Shown: in pieces, positions 17,617 through 27,079 of the stretch
Layout: every line of letters starts with the position of its first letter
How positions within the stretch are numbered: the stretch's first letter is position 1
Assembly (NCBI GenBank): GCA_022710935.1
Contig: JAKLFY010000026.1
Coordinates: 1-64,000 of the forward strand
Direction: 5' to 3'
DNA from: Verrucomicrobiota bacterium
GTDB taxonomy: Bacteria > Verrucomicrobiota > Verrucomicrobiia > Limisphaerales > J093
DNA length: 64,000 bases
Notes under the pieces: generated by a model
What the model saw: the letters and a program-made list of their open reading frames with translations, nothing else
The model's database searches: none
What the model was told of the DNA's origin: nothing
Made by a program: the position numbers and the translations under genes

Positions 17617-18087
17617 ATGACCGCCCTCGCGTTCGACGAGGATTTCAACAACGACGTCCTGACCCGGAAATCTCACCAGTGGGGCGATCGCGGCATTCCG
17701 GACGGTCCGCGGGTGAGATTTCCGGGTCAATGAAACCCGCGCCCAGCAAGGAGAGTTGGCTCATCGGTTCAGCAATGCAGGGACGCGCCCCAACCGCTTG
17801 GGCGCCCCGGGTACGCCGACACAGTGTGGTCGAGACCGGGTCCAACTGTTTGGGGCGCGGGTTTCTGATAGGCCCGCATTTCAGGTGAAATGTGACGGTG
17901 ACCGGTCAGATGACATCAACAGTTGGTGAGAAATGCGGGCTAAGGGAACTTCTCCGGCGCAAGCCTGCGCTGGATGTGGTTCGGGTGCAGGACGCCGGTC
18001 TCACCAGTCTGGATGATCCCGCGGTACTGGCTTGGGCCGCGGCAGAAGACCGGGTGCTTGTCAGTCACGATGTCGCCACGCTCCTCT
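17617..18087 (+). pseudogene. DUF5615 (PIN-like toxin) gene split by a palindromic element
   Basis: Two pieces make one protein. Piece 1 (17617-17658) reads MTALAFDEDFNNDV. Piece 2 (from about 17941) reads LRELLRRKPALDVVRVQDAG, then LTSLDDPAVLAWAAAEDRVL and VSHDVATL. Joined, they match the front of DUF5615 proteins (a DExFNxDIxRGLLRR, RVQDVGL, DDPxVLxWAA, VLLTHDV type pattern), PIN-like predicted nucleases usually found as toxins. The element at 17660-17943 separates the pieces and shifts the frame. The C-terminal ~40 residues after HDVAT are also missing, where the GH2 gene's 3' end begins. The gene is broken twice. No antitoxin gene (usually a DUF433 partner) is seen next to it. Confidence 0.7.
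17660..17943 (+). repeat. Palindromic element, copy E (~284 bp), inserted in the DUF5615 gene
   Basis: The left part is a perfect 18-bp inverted repeat: TGACCCGGAAATCTCACC (17660-17677) against 17712-17729. It is followed by an inner pair AAACCCGCGCCC / GGGGCGCGGGTTT (about 17733-17864). The right end GGTGAGAAATGCGGGCTAA (17925-17943) is the same as the right ends of copies A and B. Removing the element restores DVLRELLRR across the junction. Confidence 0.7.
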
Positions 18088-18100
18088 CCGGGTTCGCGCT

Positions 18101-21100
18101 CTATTCATACCCGATCTCCTTCAAGTGGGCATCAAAGTCAGCCGGCAACGACGCCAGCGGTTCTTCGATGTTGCGCGCCGCGAAGCGCAGCATGTTGCGA
18201 AGCAGCCGTTCCGCCTGGGGAACCTCCCCGAGATGTTCGCGGATCAGCAGGGAATTCAGGATGAACTCGCCGGCTCCCAATCGATACACAGCCACCAGCA
18301 GTCCGGACTGGTAACCCTGCGAGGCATGGATGCCGCCGGCAACCGGATCCGCGGCAGGATCGATCCCGGCAAAGACAACATCGGGAATCAGCTCGCGGTA
18401 GTAGCCGTAATCCATCAGGCCGCCGGCTTGGAGTCCGTCGAAGATGGGATGCCGTTTGGCCCACTCATCAGAATGGTAAAGCCATCGGGCAATACCGCTC
18501 ACGCTGCCCTTGGTCTTGAGCGGCAGCCAACCGGTGGACTGGTTGCCTCTCGCGAAGGTGTCGGTCGTCAAGAAGATGACAGTCGAACCGCGAGCGATCC
18601 GCTGCGCCAGATCCTTGAACATGACGGCCGGGTCCACGGTGGGCGTGCCGGAAGCCAGGATCACTTCGCGCCCGGTCGGCTGGCCCGGAGAGTAGGCTCG
18701 GTGCCTGATGCCGCGCTCGGTGAGCCACTGGGCCAACGCAATGTCGTGAGTCATCAGGATGATCTCGGCTGCGACCTCCGGCATGTCCTCCGGGGCGACA
18801 TCCACGAAGAACTGCACCTCTTCACCACAGGCGGCTGCGCCTCTCTCGAACGTGGCAAGGAACCGGTACGCGCCCGGCGGTCCGTCGATGATAACCTCCT
18901 CGGAGAAGACTGGCTGGACCATCGGCGGCTCGGGCTTGCCCTTCGGATCGGCAATGTTGACAGTGATCGTCTTTGCGAAAACTCGAGTGAGGTTCGGTCC
19001 GATGACTTCGAGGCGGACTGGGTATTCGCCTGGGGACAGGACGTCTTCGTTGGCAAGCACTGCTTCGAGTCGCACCGGCATTTTGCGGTAAACATTCACC
19101 GGCTCGACAAACAAGCACCAGCGCAGCGGCGCCCACGCGTCAAACATCGCGTCGGTCGCGCCTGGCTTCAGTTCGCGGAACGTCGTCCAGACGCCCTCGG
19201 CGGTCATACCCTGGTCCAGAGTGCCGGTGAGGCTGTGGCCGATGACGTTCGGGTTGGCGCGGATGGCATTGATGCCGAGCAACCGCTGGCCAGCCATGCG
19301 GGCAAGCGATTGACTGAAGAAATCTTCCGGTCGGCCAAAGACTTCGTTCAGGCGATACCGCTGCCAGTCGGCGAGGTACTGATCACGCCAGCTCTGATAG
19401 AGGCGGGCGTCCTCGACCTCGGTCTTGCCAGCCTGCTCGTACCATCGGCAGACACGCAAAAGGTCGATGGCGCTGCCGATGCCATACTCCGAAAGCCACA
19501 CCGGCTTGCCGTTGCCGCCCAGGGTGCGCAACGTGCGGATGACTTGGGCCGTGTGTGGCACGCGCTGGTAAGGATGCTGATCGCTCAGGATGTCCTCCCA
19601 GACTGTCGATCCCGGATTGCTGATGCTGCCAATGGCCCTCTCGGTCATCCCGCTGGGAAACTGCACGAACGCCGCGCGGTCGGGTCTGGCGGCCGGCCTC
19701 ATCAGGCCGTAGCTCCACTGGCCGTTGGGATTGCGCTCGATCGCAAAGTCCTTTTCAGCGTCCCAGGTTTTGCCCGACGCGGACGTCACCTTCACCGAGA
19801 ACGCCGTGGTATCGGCGCCGTAGTTGCCGTTGCCCCAGCCACAGACCGAATCGATGGTATCACCGGCCTTGACTTCGATCGTTGCCGAGTACTTCGTTTC
19901 GGGCCCCCTCCCCTCGAGATTGATGACGCCGTCGAAGAGCGAGTCCCCGTTGTGGATCACGTGCAGGTCGGTCGTGGCAGCCTCGGCGATGCTCCGGAAG
20001 ATGGCCGAATACTCGACCTTGTCATCCGAAGGCGCGGTCCAGCGGACGACGGCATACTCGCCGTCGCGGCCCGGGTGAAAGGCGATCTGACCGGGCTGCC
20101 AGGTGATGCCGAGAGCCCGAATCACGTGGTCCGTGCTGTTCCGCGTCACGCAAGGATCGATTCGGTCCACGGGCCGCCAGACCTCGATACCCGCCGTGCC
20201 GCCGGCGTGGTCGAACCTCCCGCTGTTGAGCAGCACGACGCGGGAATCATCCAGCTTGCGGACGTCTGGCAGAACGCTGACCGCGTGGCGGAAGACGGCC
20301 CCGTCAGAGGTCTCATTCAACAGGCCCCAGATCGCGATGCACGGGTGGTTCCGATCCCGGCGGATCATGCCAAAGACCGATTCGTTGTAGCGTTCCTTCA
20401 TCCGTGGTGAATCGGCGAGGCACCAGCCGGCGTATGACTCCGCGTAAACCATCAATCCAAGCTCATCCGCAAGGTCGAGCTGATAGCGCTTGGGAACGCC
20501 AGCAATGAACCGGATGGCGTTGTAACGCATCATCTTCTGGTTGATCAGATCCCGTCGCAGATAGTCGGCGTCGTGCGGCATTTCGAGGCCGATCGGACAG
20601 CAGTTGCCCGTGTGCGAGCAGCGCAGGTAAATCCGTTTCCCATTGAGGCGAAAGGCGCCGCCCTCGATTCGGAAATCCCGGAACCCGCACCGGACGGAGT
20701 GCTCGTGGAACCCTCCGCCAACTGACGGGGCGCCGGACGAACCGGCGCTCACCCTGGCCGTCACGCGATAGAGAAACGGATCGTCCAGATTCCACAGGTG
20801 CGCGTCGTCCACGGACAGCGCGGTCTCGACAAGCGTGTCGCCGACCTTGAATTCGGAACGGAGGTCCGTGGTCGCCAACGTTTGACCCGTGGCTGCCGGA
20901 GCAACGGCAAGGTGAAGGCTTCCGCACACCGCTGAGTCTCCGGCGTTGCGTATGTTCAACTGCACACGGATCTGGCCGGTCCTCCAGTCCGGCCGCACAA
21001 AGAGGTCCTCGACGCGAACCGCGGGCACGGTCAGCACCTCGACCGAATCCCAGATGCCGCCTTGGTTCCACGCGCTGCCGGAGGAATAGGGCAGGGCTTT

Positions 21101-21601
21101 GTTGCGGTGCGGCGTTTCATTGAGCACGATGCCGTCGATGGCTTGGTGCGTGGGGTTCAGCACCCGAACGGCGAGACGGTTCTTCGCGCCGGGTTTGATG
21201 AGGTCCGTCACGTCGAACAGGAACGGCGACTCACCGCCCTCGTGCGTGCCCACGAACTTCCCGTTCAGCCACACGTCTGCCTTGTAGTCCACCTGCCAGA
21301 AACGCAGCAGACTTCGGCCGCCAGGGATGGCATTGACCGGCGCCTCGAAGTCCCTCCAATACCAAGCGACACCGTGGTAGCCGGGAAAGGCATCTTGAAT
21401 AACCCACGGAACCTTCGTCCATCTGGCCTCGGGGCGCGGAGCCGTCCACCATCGACCGTCACGGCCGATGTCTTTCGGGTCGGTGGCGAGCTGCCACGGG
21501 CCGTCGAGGGAAAGGACTGTTGCGCCGCTTGCCTCGAGGGCCTGGGCGCACATCACGATCGCCGCGACCCCGACACCGAACATCTTCATCGGTTCATTCA
21601 T
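18101..21601 (-). CDS. Glycoside hydrolase family 2 protein (beta-galactosidase/glucuronidase-like), secreted, ~1,166 aa
   Basis: The ATG at 21601 gives a signal-like N-terminus (MNEPMKMFGVGVAAIVMCAQ). GH2 modules run in order. The sugar-binding jelly roll spans about 30-195 (LSLDGPWQLATDPKDIGRDG; FWQVDYKADVWLNGKFVGTH). An Ig-like domain covers about 196-310, and the TIM barrel starts about 315 (FRLNGKRIYLRCSHTG). The acid/base Glu is in AIWGLLNET (E430) and the nucleophile is probably in PVWLSEYGIGS (E705). About 150 extra residues (490-640, for example YSATIEVKAGDTIDSVCGWG) lie between them, an unusual insertion. The C-terminal third (about 820-1166) resembles Ig-like and glutamine-amidotransferase-like modules. 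The substrate is not determinable. It is divergent from the sugar isomerase gene at 21883. Confidence 0.85.
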   Translation of the reverse strand: MNEPMKMFGVGVAAIVMCAQALEASGATVLSLDGPWQLATDPKDIGRDGRWWTAPRPEARWTKVPWVIQDAFPGYHGVAWYWRDFEAPVNAIPGGRSLLRFWQVDYKADVWLNGKFVGTHEGGESPFLFDVTDLIKPGAKNRLAVRVLNPTHQAIDGIVLNETPHRNKALPYSSGSAWNQGGIWDSVEVLTVPAVRVEDLFVRPDWRTGQIRVQLNIRNAGDSAVCGSLHLAVAPAATGQTLATTDLRSEFKVGDTLVETALSVDDAHLWNLDDPFLYRVTARVSAGSSGAPSVGGGFHEHSVRCGFRDFRIEGGAFRLNGKRIYLRCSHTGNCCPIGLEMPHDADYLRRDLINQKMMRYNAIRFIAGVPKRYQLDLADELGLMVYAESYAGWCLADSPRMKERYNESVFGMIRRDRNHPCIAIWGLLNETSDGAVFRHAVSVLPDVRKLDDSRVVLLNSGRFDHAGGTAGIEVWRPVDRIDPCVTRNSTDHVIRALGITWQPGQIAFHPGRDGEYAVVRWTAPSDDKVEYSAIFRSIAEAATTDLHVIHNGDSLFDGVINLEGRGPETKYSATIEVKAGDTIDSVCGWGNGNYGADTTAFSVKVTSASGKTWDAEKDFAIERNPNGQWSYGLMRPAARPDRAAFVQFPSGMTERAIGSISNPGSTVWEDILSDQHPYQRVPHTAQVIRTLRTLGGNGKPVWLSEYGIGSAIDLLRVCRWYEQAGKTEVEDARLYQSWRDQYLADWQRYRLNEVFGRPEDFFSQSLARMAGQRLLGINAIRANPNVIGHSLTGTLDQGMTAEGVWTTFRELKPGATDAMFDAWAPLRWCLFVEPVNVYRKMPVRLEAVLANEDVLSPGEYPVRLEVIGPNLTRVFAKTITVNIADPKGKPEPPMVQPVFSEEVIIDGPPGAYRFLATFERGAAACGEEVQFFVDVAPEDMPEVAAEIILMTHDIALAQWLTERGIRHRAYSPGQPTGREVILASGTPTVDPAVMFKDLAQRIARGSTVIFLTTDTFARGNQSTGWLPLKTKGSVSGIARWLYHSDEWAKRHPIFDGLQAGGLMDYGYYRELIPDVVFAGIDPAADPVAGGIHASQGYQSGLLVAVYRLGAGEFILNSLLIREHLGEVPQAERLLRNMLRFAARNIEEPLASLPADFDAHLKEIGYE

Positions 21602-21882
21602 AGGGCTTTCTGCGCGAGTGTAACGAACGCGCGCTGAGGATGCCAATGCCAACTCGACACAACACGTGACGGCGATCACTCGACTCCACAGACGTGCAAT
21701 GGGGAATGGAGTCGGTCATCGAACGTGACCACGTCAACGCGGTGCGAATTCGGTGCGTGTCCGAGTCTCGCTGCCGAGGCTGGCTGCGTTGCATCTTTCC
21801 AGAGAAGGCGGTCCAATCCCGCTCTTTTCGATCGCCTTTTCTCTCCAATCGGCCTTGAGTCACCGGCGAACAGCAAACGAAA

Positions 21883-22788
21883 ATGAAAACGAACATGGGC
21901 ATGGGGCGGCGGCAGTTTCTAATACGCAGCGGCGTGGTGGCAGCGGGCCTGGCATCCTGGAAGGGCAGGCCAGCATCAGCGCCTCAGGTCAAGCTCAGCA
22001 CACCCAACATGGAGAAACTGGGTTGGCAACTGAGCGTCCAGCTTTACACCTACCGGCGGTTCCCGCTGTTTGAAGCCTTGGACATGGTGGCTGCGCTGGG
22101 CATCCGCCACATCGAACCGCTCTCGGGGCTGAAAGTGGACAGCAAGCAACCGGAGGTGCGAGCGAACGAGGACATGCCCACGGAGGTGCGGAAGGAACTC
22201 AAGGCGATGCTGGCGGAGCGCGGCATGTTTCTCTCGAGCATCTTCGCCAACTTCAGCGGCAAGCCGGACCAGGCCAGGCGGCTCTTTGACTTCTGCCAGG
22301 AGATGGGCACCGGCGTCATCGTCGCGGAACCCCCGGCGGACGCCCTCGATATGATCGAAAAGCTGTGTATTGAGTACCGGATCGGCCTGGCCTTTCACAA
22401 TCACGCCCGGGGCCAGTCCGCTTATTGGCAGCCCGAACAGGTACTGACCGCCTGCCAAAACCGGACCGAGCGCATGGGCGCTTGTGCGGACGCTGGGCAA
22501 TGGGCGCGCTCGGGCCTGGACCCGGTCGAGTCGCTCCGGAAGGTGCGAGGCCGGATAGTCAGTTTCCATCTCAAAGACATCGCCAGGAAGAACGACCCCA
22601 GCTCTCGCAACACGGTATTCGGCGAGGGCGAGGGCGATTTCGCACTTGTGCTCAAGGAACTCAAGCGTCTGGGCTATCGCGGTCTGACAACGATCGACTT
22701 TGAGCACGACACACCGGCTTTGCAGGAGGACATGGCCCGAAACGTGGCGTTCGTCGAGGAGCAGGCCAGGCGACTCCTCAACGCGTGA
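21883..22788 (+). CDS. Sugar phosphate isomerase/epimerase family protein (xylose-isomerase-like TIM barrel), Tat-exported
   Basis: This 301-aa protein starts MKTNMGMGRRQFLIRSGVVA, a twin-arginine signal (RRQFLI). The AP-endonuclease-2/xylose-isomerase-like barrel follows: LSVQLYTYRRFPLFEALDMV, GIRHIEPLSGLKVDSKQPEV, then metal-ligand blocks GLAFHNHARGQ, CADAGQWARSGLDPVESL, SFHLKDIARKN and TIDFEHD. The His, Asp and Glu residues expected to hold a divalent metal are all present. Members act on keto-sugars or inositol derivatives; Tat-exported ones are common in Verrucomicrobiota and Planctomycetota with no fixed substrate. It is divergently placed from the GH2 gene with a 280-bp shared upstream region, suggesting joint control. 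Confidence 0.9.
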   Translation: MKTNMGMGRRQFLIRSGVVAAGLASWKGRPASAPQVKLSTPNMEKLGWQLSVQLYTYRRFPLFEALDMVAALGIRHIEPLSGLKVDSKQPEVRANEDMPTEVRKELKAMLAERGMFLSSIFANFSGKPDQARRLFDFCQEMGTGVIVAEPPADALDMIEKLCIEYRIGLAFHNHARGQSAYWQPEQVLTACQNRTERMGACADAGQWARSGLDPVESLRKVRGRIVSFHLKDIARKNDPSSRNTVFGEGEGDFALVLKELKRLGYRGLTTIDFEHDTPALQEDMARNVAFVEEQARRLLNA

Positions 22789-22968
22789 GGAGCCCCGCCG
22801 CGATTCCTCGGTTACGTCGGCGGCCTTCCCCTTGCCGGCGGGGTCGAAGTCGTACCCATGACTGAGAGCCCACTGACAGACTCGGTCCCACAGAGCTCAG
22901 GCCACATCGCAACAGGCTGGTCAAGCCATCGCTTTGGAGCTTACTCTCCCGGCCTGGGGTCATCAGCC

Positions 22969-23145
22969 GGTGACCGCGCGGAGCCGATCCTGCGCAGTGA
23001 CTTCGCCGGCAATCCCAAGGACCCCAACTACGACCCGCTCAGCCAGCAAAACCACGTCTATGGGCTCAGCTTCTGGATGCCCTATCACGGCTCGGGCCTC
23101 GAGCATGTCGATACCTACTGGACGCGCAGTCTGATGGGGCCGATT
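22969..23145 (+). pseudogene. Alpha-galactosidase (GH36-like) fragment
   Basis: About 58 codons read GDRAEPILRSDFAGNPKDPN, then YDPLSQQNHVYGLSFWMPYH and GSGLEHVDTYWTRSLMGP. The 'LLRSD ... QxHTYGLSFWxPYHGxG' pattern is characteristic of the GH36/melibiase catalytic barrel. Neither the front of the barrel nor the C-terminal domain is present. The surrounding frame (22858-23238) has no other family similarity and runs into the convergent HzsA-like gene. It is a scrap of a once larger gene. Confidence 0.6.
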
Positions 23146-23201
23146 TCAAGCCCAAGCGTGCCTGAAAAGACGAGCCGGATCGTGATCCGCCCGGCCGGCT
23201 T

Positions 23202-26200
23202 TTACGGCAGCACCACCATCAGATTGTGCGTCCCTTGAGCGCCGGTCGCACCTTGCCGCTTGGCCACAGACCGGGAACTGCCGGCTTCCGACGCTACCGC
23301 CGGCACCGGCTGACGGAAAACAACGCGAAATCCCACGTTGAACACGCGCTGATACGGCCGATAGGCATAGCGATACGTCGCAGTCGCACGACAGGGCCGG
23401 TCCCGCCACGACCCGCCCCGCGCGACGCTACGCGCGTCCCCGTCAGAGCGGTTGCGTCCGTCGTTCTCCAGATACGGATACGGCCGATATTCCGAACGCG
23501 TCCACTCGGCGACGTTGCCGTGCAGGTCGTGGAACCCCCAGGGATTCGCCTGGTACCGGCCCACGACCGCCGATACGAGCGCGCCATCGTTGAAACGCGT
23601 GTCCTTCGGCAACCAGTCGTCCGCCTCGGTCGGCTCGCTCAGCGGCACCCACGTGTCGTGGAGGTAGGTGTCCGTCGCAAGCTCGCGGGTCGTGACATCC
23701 GCCAGGTTGGCGTGCTTCGAGAAATCGGTGCCCAGGTCCCCAAACGAAAAGGGCGTCCCCGCGCCGCCCCGACACGCATATTCCCACTGCGCCTCGGTCG
23801 GCAACGCCACATCGAGCCCGGTGCGCGCGGAAAGCCACGCGCAGAACGCCATCGCCTGGCGCCAGGAAACCCGCACGACCGGCTGGCCCGGCTCGCCCAT
23901 CGGGTAGCCTTCCATCCCGAACTGGTAGCCCTGGACATCCTCACGGCGGCTGTCATGACGCGGGTCGAACCGGCCGTACTGCTCGTTACTCGTTTCGGTC
24001 ACCGCCATCCAAAACGGCTCCGACACCGCCACCCGATGGCTCGGGCGCTCGTCCGGCGCGCCCTCCTCCGTGCCCATGAAGAACTCGCCGGCGGGGACGT
24101 GGGCGAACGTCATCTCGACGCCCTCGCCCAGATCGAGACGGCGCGTGACCACCCGGTGCGGCGCCAACACCCCGCCGTCGGCGAAAGGGGGTCGACGAGG
24201 GGGGAGCGGAGTCTTGACCTCCGCGCCGGCGCGGTCCGGCGAAACCGTTGGCGAGGCCAGATCCTCGCCACTCCCGATCCCGGCGCTTTCTCCCGGGTCG
24301 GCCGCCGGCGCGCGAGGCGGCGGCGGCGGGTCCAGGTGGTACTCATCCACATTCGCGTACCGGCGGCGCAATTCCGCCCGGCGCGACTCGCAGGCCTCAG
24401 CCCGCTCGGGCGCGATCGATCCCCAATCGCCGTGAAACGGCGCGTTCAGATCGATCCACGTGACCAGCCGGTCCCACTCCTCGTCCGTCAACGTGACCCC
24501 CTGATGCCCTTTGCGGAGCATCTGCACCAGCTCGGTGGTGTCGGCATGGAAATCCATCGGCACCAGCACGCCCAGGTCGCTCTCGATGCCTGGATGCCGA
24601 ACAAAGCGGTGGAGGCTCGCATACCCGGCCGTGAACTTGCCCCCCCACTCGCGGTTCTGCATGCCGGGCAACTTCGAGTTCCACGGCGGCATCGGCACAT
24701 CGCCCCGCAGATCCAGCGCCGACTTCTGCGGCGCGTCTCGCGCGCCGTCGTGACACCGCACGCATCTCGCATCGAGCAGCGGCTGCACCTCGCGCGCGAA
24801 CGCAAACCCGCGCGCCGGCGCGCGCCAGGGGGCGATCTCGGCAGGCGGCTTCCGCAGGGCCACCGCCCGACGCCCCGGAGGCGAACTGTTCTGGGGCTCG
24901 TGACATCCCACGCACGCCAGGGTCTCTCCGGGCATGCCCGTGAACCAACTGCGCATCAACTGCAACGCTTTCCCCTCGTCATCCAGCGGTTGAACGGACA
25001 CGGGCGTGTTGGCCGGGATCCTGAAGAAGGCCGAACCATCCTGCTCGACCGGCACGGTGCCGAGAACACGCCGCGCATCCCAGGGGCCATCCATGCCGAT
25101 GGTGCCGTAGAGCCCGCCCATGCCGCGGTAGCCGTAGATGTACGTGAACACCCGCAGCGCTTTCACCTCCCCCCGCGGGATCCCATCGAGACCCGGCCCG
25201 GCGTAGATGTCGGCCAGGAACACCAACGCATCCCTCCGCCCGGGCTGCGTCCGATCGGGAACGACCGGCGGGCGTGGCCGGCGCTGCACCGGCACCGGCT
25301 CGAACAACGCGCACCCCGGCTCCTCTCTCAACAGCAGCATGTTGTCGAAGACGTCGACAAGATAGATCCCCCAGGCCGCATCCCGCGCCGGCCAGGCGGC
25401 CACGAGAAAATACTTGCCTGAGCCCGTGCCGTCCGGTCGCCCCAGCGGATGGGGATGCAGGAACTTGGGCCACGAGGCGTCCGCCAGGGCGTCCTTCACC
25501 ACCCGCTCGACTCTCCGGCCGAACCCGGGGATGCGCTGCACCGCACCCTCGGCCTCGGAGCGACCCAGCCGTGTGTCGAACAGGACCAACTCGCCCATGC
25601 GCGGCACGCCGTGATGGCCGGTGACAATCCCGATCATCTGCGTGGGACGGCCGGGGATGGGGCGGGCGAAAAACACGCTGTTTGGCCAATAGGAGCTGGT
25701 TCCATAGCAGGCCATCTGGGCCGTCCCGTCCGGATTCATCGTGAACAGCCGCCGCGAATTCGAGTGGGGCAGATCCGTGTATTCCCAGCGCAGGTACAGC
25801 AGGCGCCCGTCCTCCATCACCGTCGGGCACCAGTTGTGCTCCTGGTCGAAACAGAGCTGCCGCACCGTCCGGCCGTCCGCCGACACCCGATACAGATTGG
25901 CCACATTCGCCCCGCCGTTGACGCACGGCACCGCCACCATCGTGGCTGTCGACGTGAACGACACGTCGCCGTCGGGCAGATAACACCCGTCATAGTTGTC
26001 CACATCCGCACCCATGTCGGGGGTGATCTGGCGCACATCCGCCCCTTCAAGTCCGATCTCGTAAACCTGCCAGGGCCGCTGCGGGTCGGACTTGGAAAAC
26101 ATCACCCGATCCCCGTCCCAGTGGAGTTCGAGGTCGCCCACAAACGCGTCGTCTGGCGGTCGATAGACCGTCTCGATCCGGCTGTCCGGGGACACCGTCT

Positions 26201-26681
26201 CGATCCGGGCGATGTCGTTCCCGAAGCCGGCGCGCGGCAGAATGCAGTTGCTCTCCCAGTTCGCCGGCAGCCCCAGCCGCGGCGCGTCCGCCTTTCGCCG
26301 CACGACCAGGATCGCGTCGAAGTCGCCCAGCAGCGGATTCGCCATCAAGATGCGCCGCTGGAGGGCCTTGGCCTCGCCCGCCAGCGCCTCGAGCTCGGCT
26401 TCCGCTGCACCCGGATTCCTCCCCCGCATGTTCCATTGCGCCTCGACACGGTCCAGTGCCTCCTTCCAGGATGCGCCCCGCCGGCCGCCGCACTCCTCCG
26501 GCCACGTCGTCGCCAGATCCTCCGCGGCACGCCTCAGCGCGGCCAGGTTCACGCCCCCCGGCCCGCCCCGATTGGCCGTTGCCGGCGACCCCGCCTCCGC
26601 TCCGCCAAGCAGGGACGCCAGCGTGATCACCGGCAAGACAGCCCGGCACCACTCCCAGACGAAATGCTCCTGCAGCTTCAT
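23202..26681 (-). CDS. HzsA-like di-haem cytochrome c fused to a formylglycine-generating-enzyme-like (SUMF1) domain
   Basis: I use the ATG at 26681 because it gives a compact signal peptide (MKLQEHFVWEWCRAVLPVIT, then LASLLGGAEA); an ATG at 26750 is possible. Residues ~60-540 form a TolB/PD40-like propeller (FTSTATMVAVPCVNGGANVA; WCPTVMEDGRLLYLRWEYTD; YGTSSYWPNSVFF). Two CxxCH haem sites follow: LACVGCHEPQ and ARCVRCHDG. This order is that of the hydrazine-synthase-alpha-related proteins widespread in Planctomycetota and Verrucomicrobiota. From about residue 850 a complete FGE-sulfatase domain follows: VEMTFAHVPAGEFFMGTEEG, ALPTEAQWEYACRGG, DLHGNVAEWTRSEYR, VARGGSWRDRPCRATATYRY. FGE domains activate sulfatases or have other fold-only roles. 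The catalytic Cys pair is not clearly present. It is convergent with the GH36 scrap. Confidence 0.85.
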   Translation of the reverse strand: MKLQEHFVWEWCRAVLPVITLASLLGGAEAGSPATANRGGPGGVNLAALRRAAEDLATTWPEECGGRRGASWKEALDRVEAQWNMRGRNPGAAEAELEALAGEAKALQRRILMANPLLGDFDAILVVRRKADAPRLGLPANWESNCILPRAGFGNDIARIETVSPDSRIETVYRPPDDAFVGDLELHWDGDRVMFSKSDPQRPWQVYEIGLEGADVRQITPDMGADVDNYDGCYLPDGDVSFTSTATMVAVPCVNGGANVANLYRVSADGRTVRQLCFDQEHNWCPTVMEDGRLLYLRWEYTDLPHSNSRRLFTMNPDGTAQMACYGTSSYWPNSVFFARPIPGRPTQMIGIVTGHHGVPRMGELVLFDTRLGRSEAEGAVQRIPGFGRRVERVVKDALADASWPKFLHPHPLGRPDGTGSGKYFLVAAWPARDAAWGIYLVDVFDNMLLLREEPGCALFEPVPVQRRPRPPVVPDRTQPGRRDALVFLADIYAGPGLDGIPRGEVKALRVFTYIYGYRGMGGLYGTIGMDGPWDARRVLGTVPVEQDGSAFFRIPANTPVSVQPLDDEGKALQLMRSWFTGMPGETLACVGCHEPQNSSPPGRRAVALRKPPAEIAPWRAPARGFAFAREVQPLLDARCVRCHDGARDAPQKSALDLRGDVPMPPWNSKLPGMQNREWGGKFTAGYASLHRFVRHPGIESDLGVLVPMDFHADTTELVQMLRKGHQGVTLTDEEWDRLVTWIDLNAPFHGDWGSIAPERAEACESRRAELRRRYANVDEYHLDPPPPPRAPAADPGESAGIGSGEDLASPTVSPDRAGAEVKTPLPPRRPPFADGGVLAPHRVVTRRLDLGEGVEMTFAHVPAGEFFMGTEEGAPDERPSHRVAVSEPFWMAVTETSNEQYGRFDPRHDSRREDVQGYQFGMEGYPMGEPGQPVVRVSWRQAMAFCAWLSARTGLDVALPTEAQWEYACRGGAGTPFSFGDLGTDFSKHANLADVTTRELATDTYLHDTWVPLSEPTEADDWLPKDTRFNDGALVSAVVGRYQANPWGFHDLHGNVAEWTRSEYRPYPYLENDGRNRSDGDARSVARGGSWRDRPCRATATYRYAYRPYQRVFNVGFRVVFRQPVPAVASEAGSSRSVAKRQGATGAQGTHNLMVVLP

Positions 26682-27079
26682 GGCGGCCGCAGTTGCGCCA
26701 CAGTTCTCGAAGAAAGAACGGTGCGGGATCGCAAACGTCTTGGCAGTCATCCCCCGATTCACACCACCCGCCACCCGCGCCGTCAAGCGCAGAGGACCCC
26801 GATTGCACGGACTCTCTGTACTGCAATCGGTGACAGTCTTGCATTTCTGGCAAGATTTCCGCACTTCTATTCTCCAGCGCTGCGCAGCAGCGCCGGCGCA
26901 GCGCGGCGACCGGCGCGTGCGTCGCCGCCGGACGTGCGTGAGGTTCCCGTTGCGTTGGTTGCGGCTTTGCCGCGCTGCGACCTCCATTTCCCCAGAGTTG
27001 TCAAATGCCGCCCTGAGAGGCGGCGGATCTTCGTGGTCACATCGCAGGACGCAACACCATCGCGGAGCACAACCCCTCT
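26682..27079. other. Upstream region of the HzsA-FGE gene containing a repeat
   Basis: This ~400-bp stretch between two minus-strand genes contains the 161-bp repeat R2a (26818-26979). No gene is seen. Promoter elements are not recognisable. Confidence 0.55.
26818..26979 (+). repeat. 161-bp repeat R2, copy a
   Basis: It begins GTACTGCAATCGGTGACAG and ends near GGCTTTGCCGCGCTGCG. The reverse complement of 63615-63775 matches along its length, including GTCTTGCATTTC, AAGATTTCCGC and the hairpin GCGCTGCGCAGCAGCGC, with some divergence in the middle. Confidence 0.8.

Noticed and set aside
18032-20410. 792-codon open frame on the plus strand
   Set aside because: Antisense to the GH2 gene, whose motifs are unmistakable. 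Arg/Gly/Asp-rich with no signal or domain.
23226-25421. 731-codon open frame on the plus strand
   Set aside because: Shadow of the HzsA-FGE gene on the other strand.
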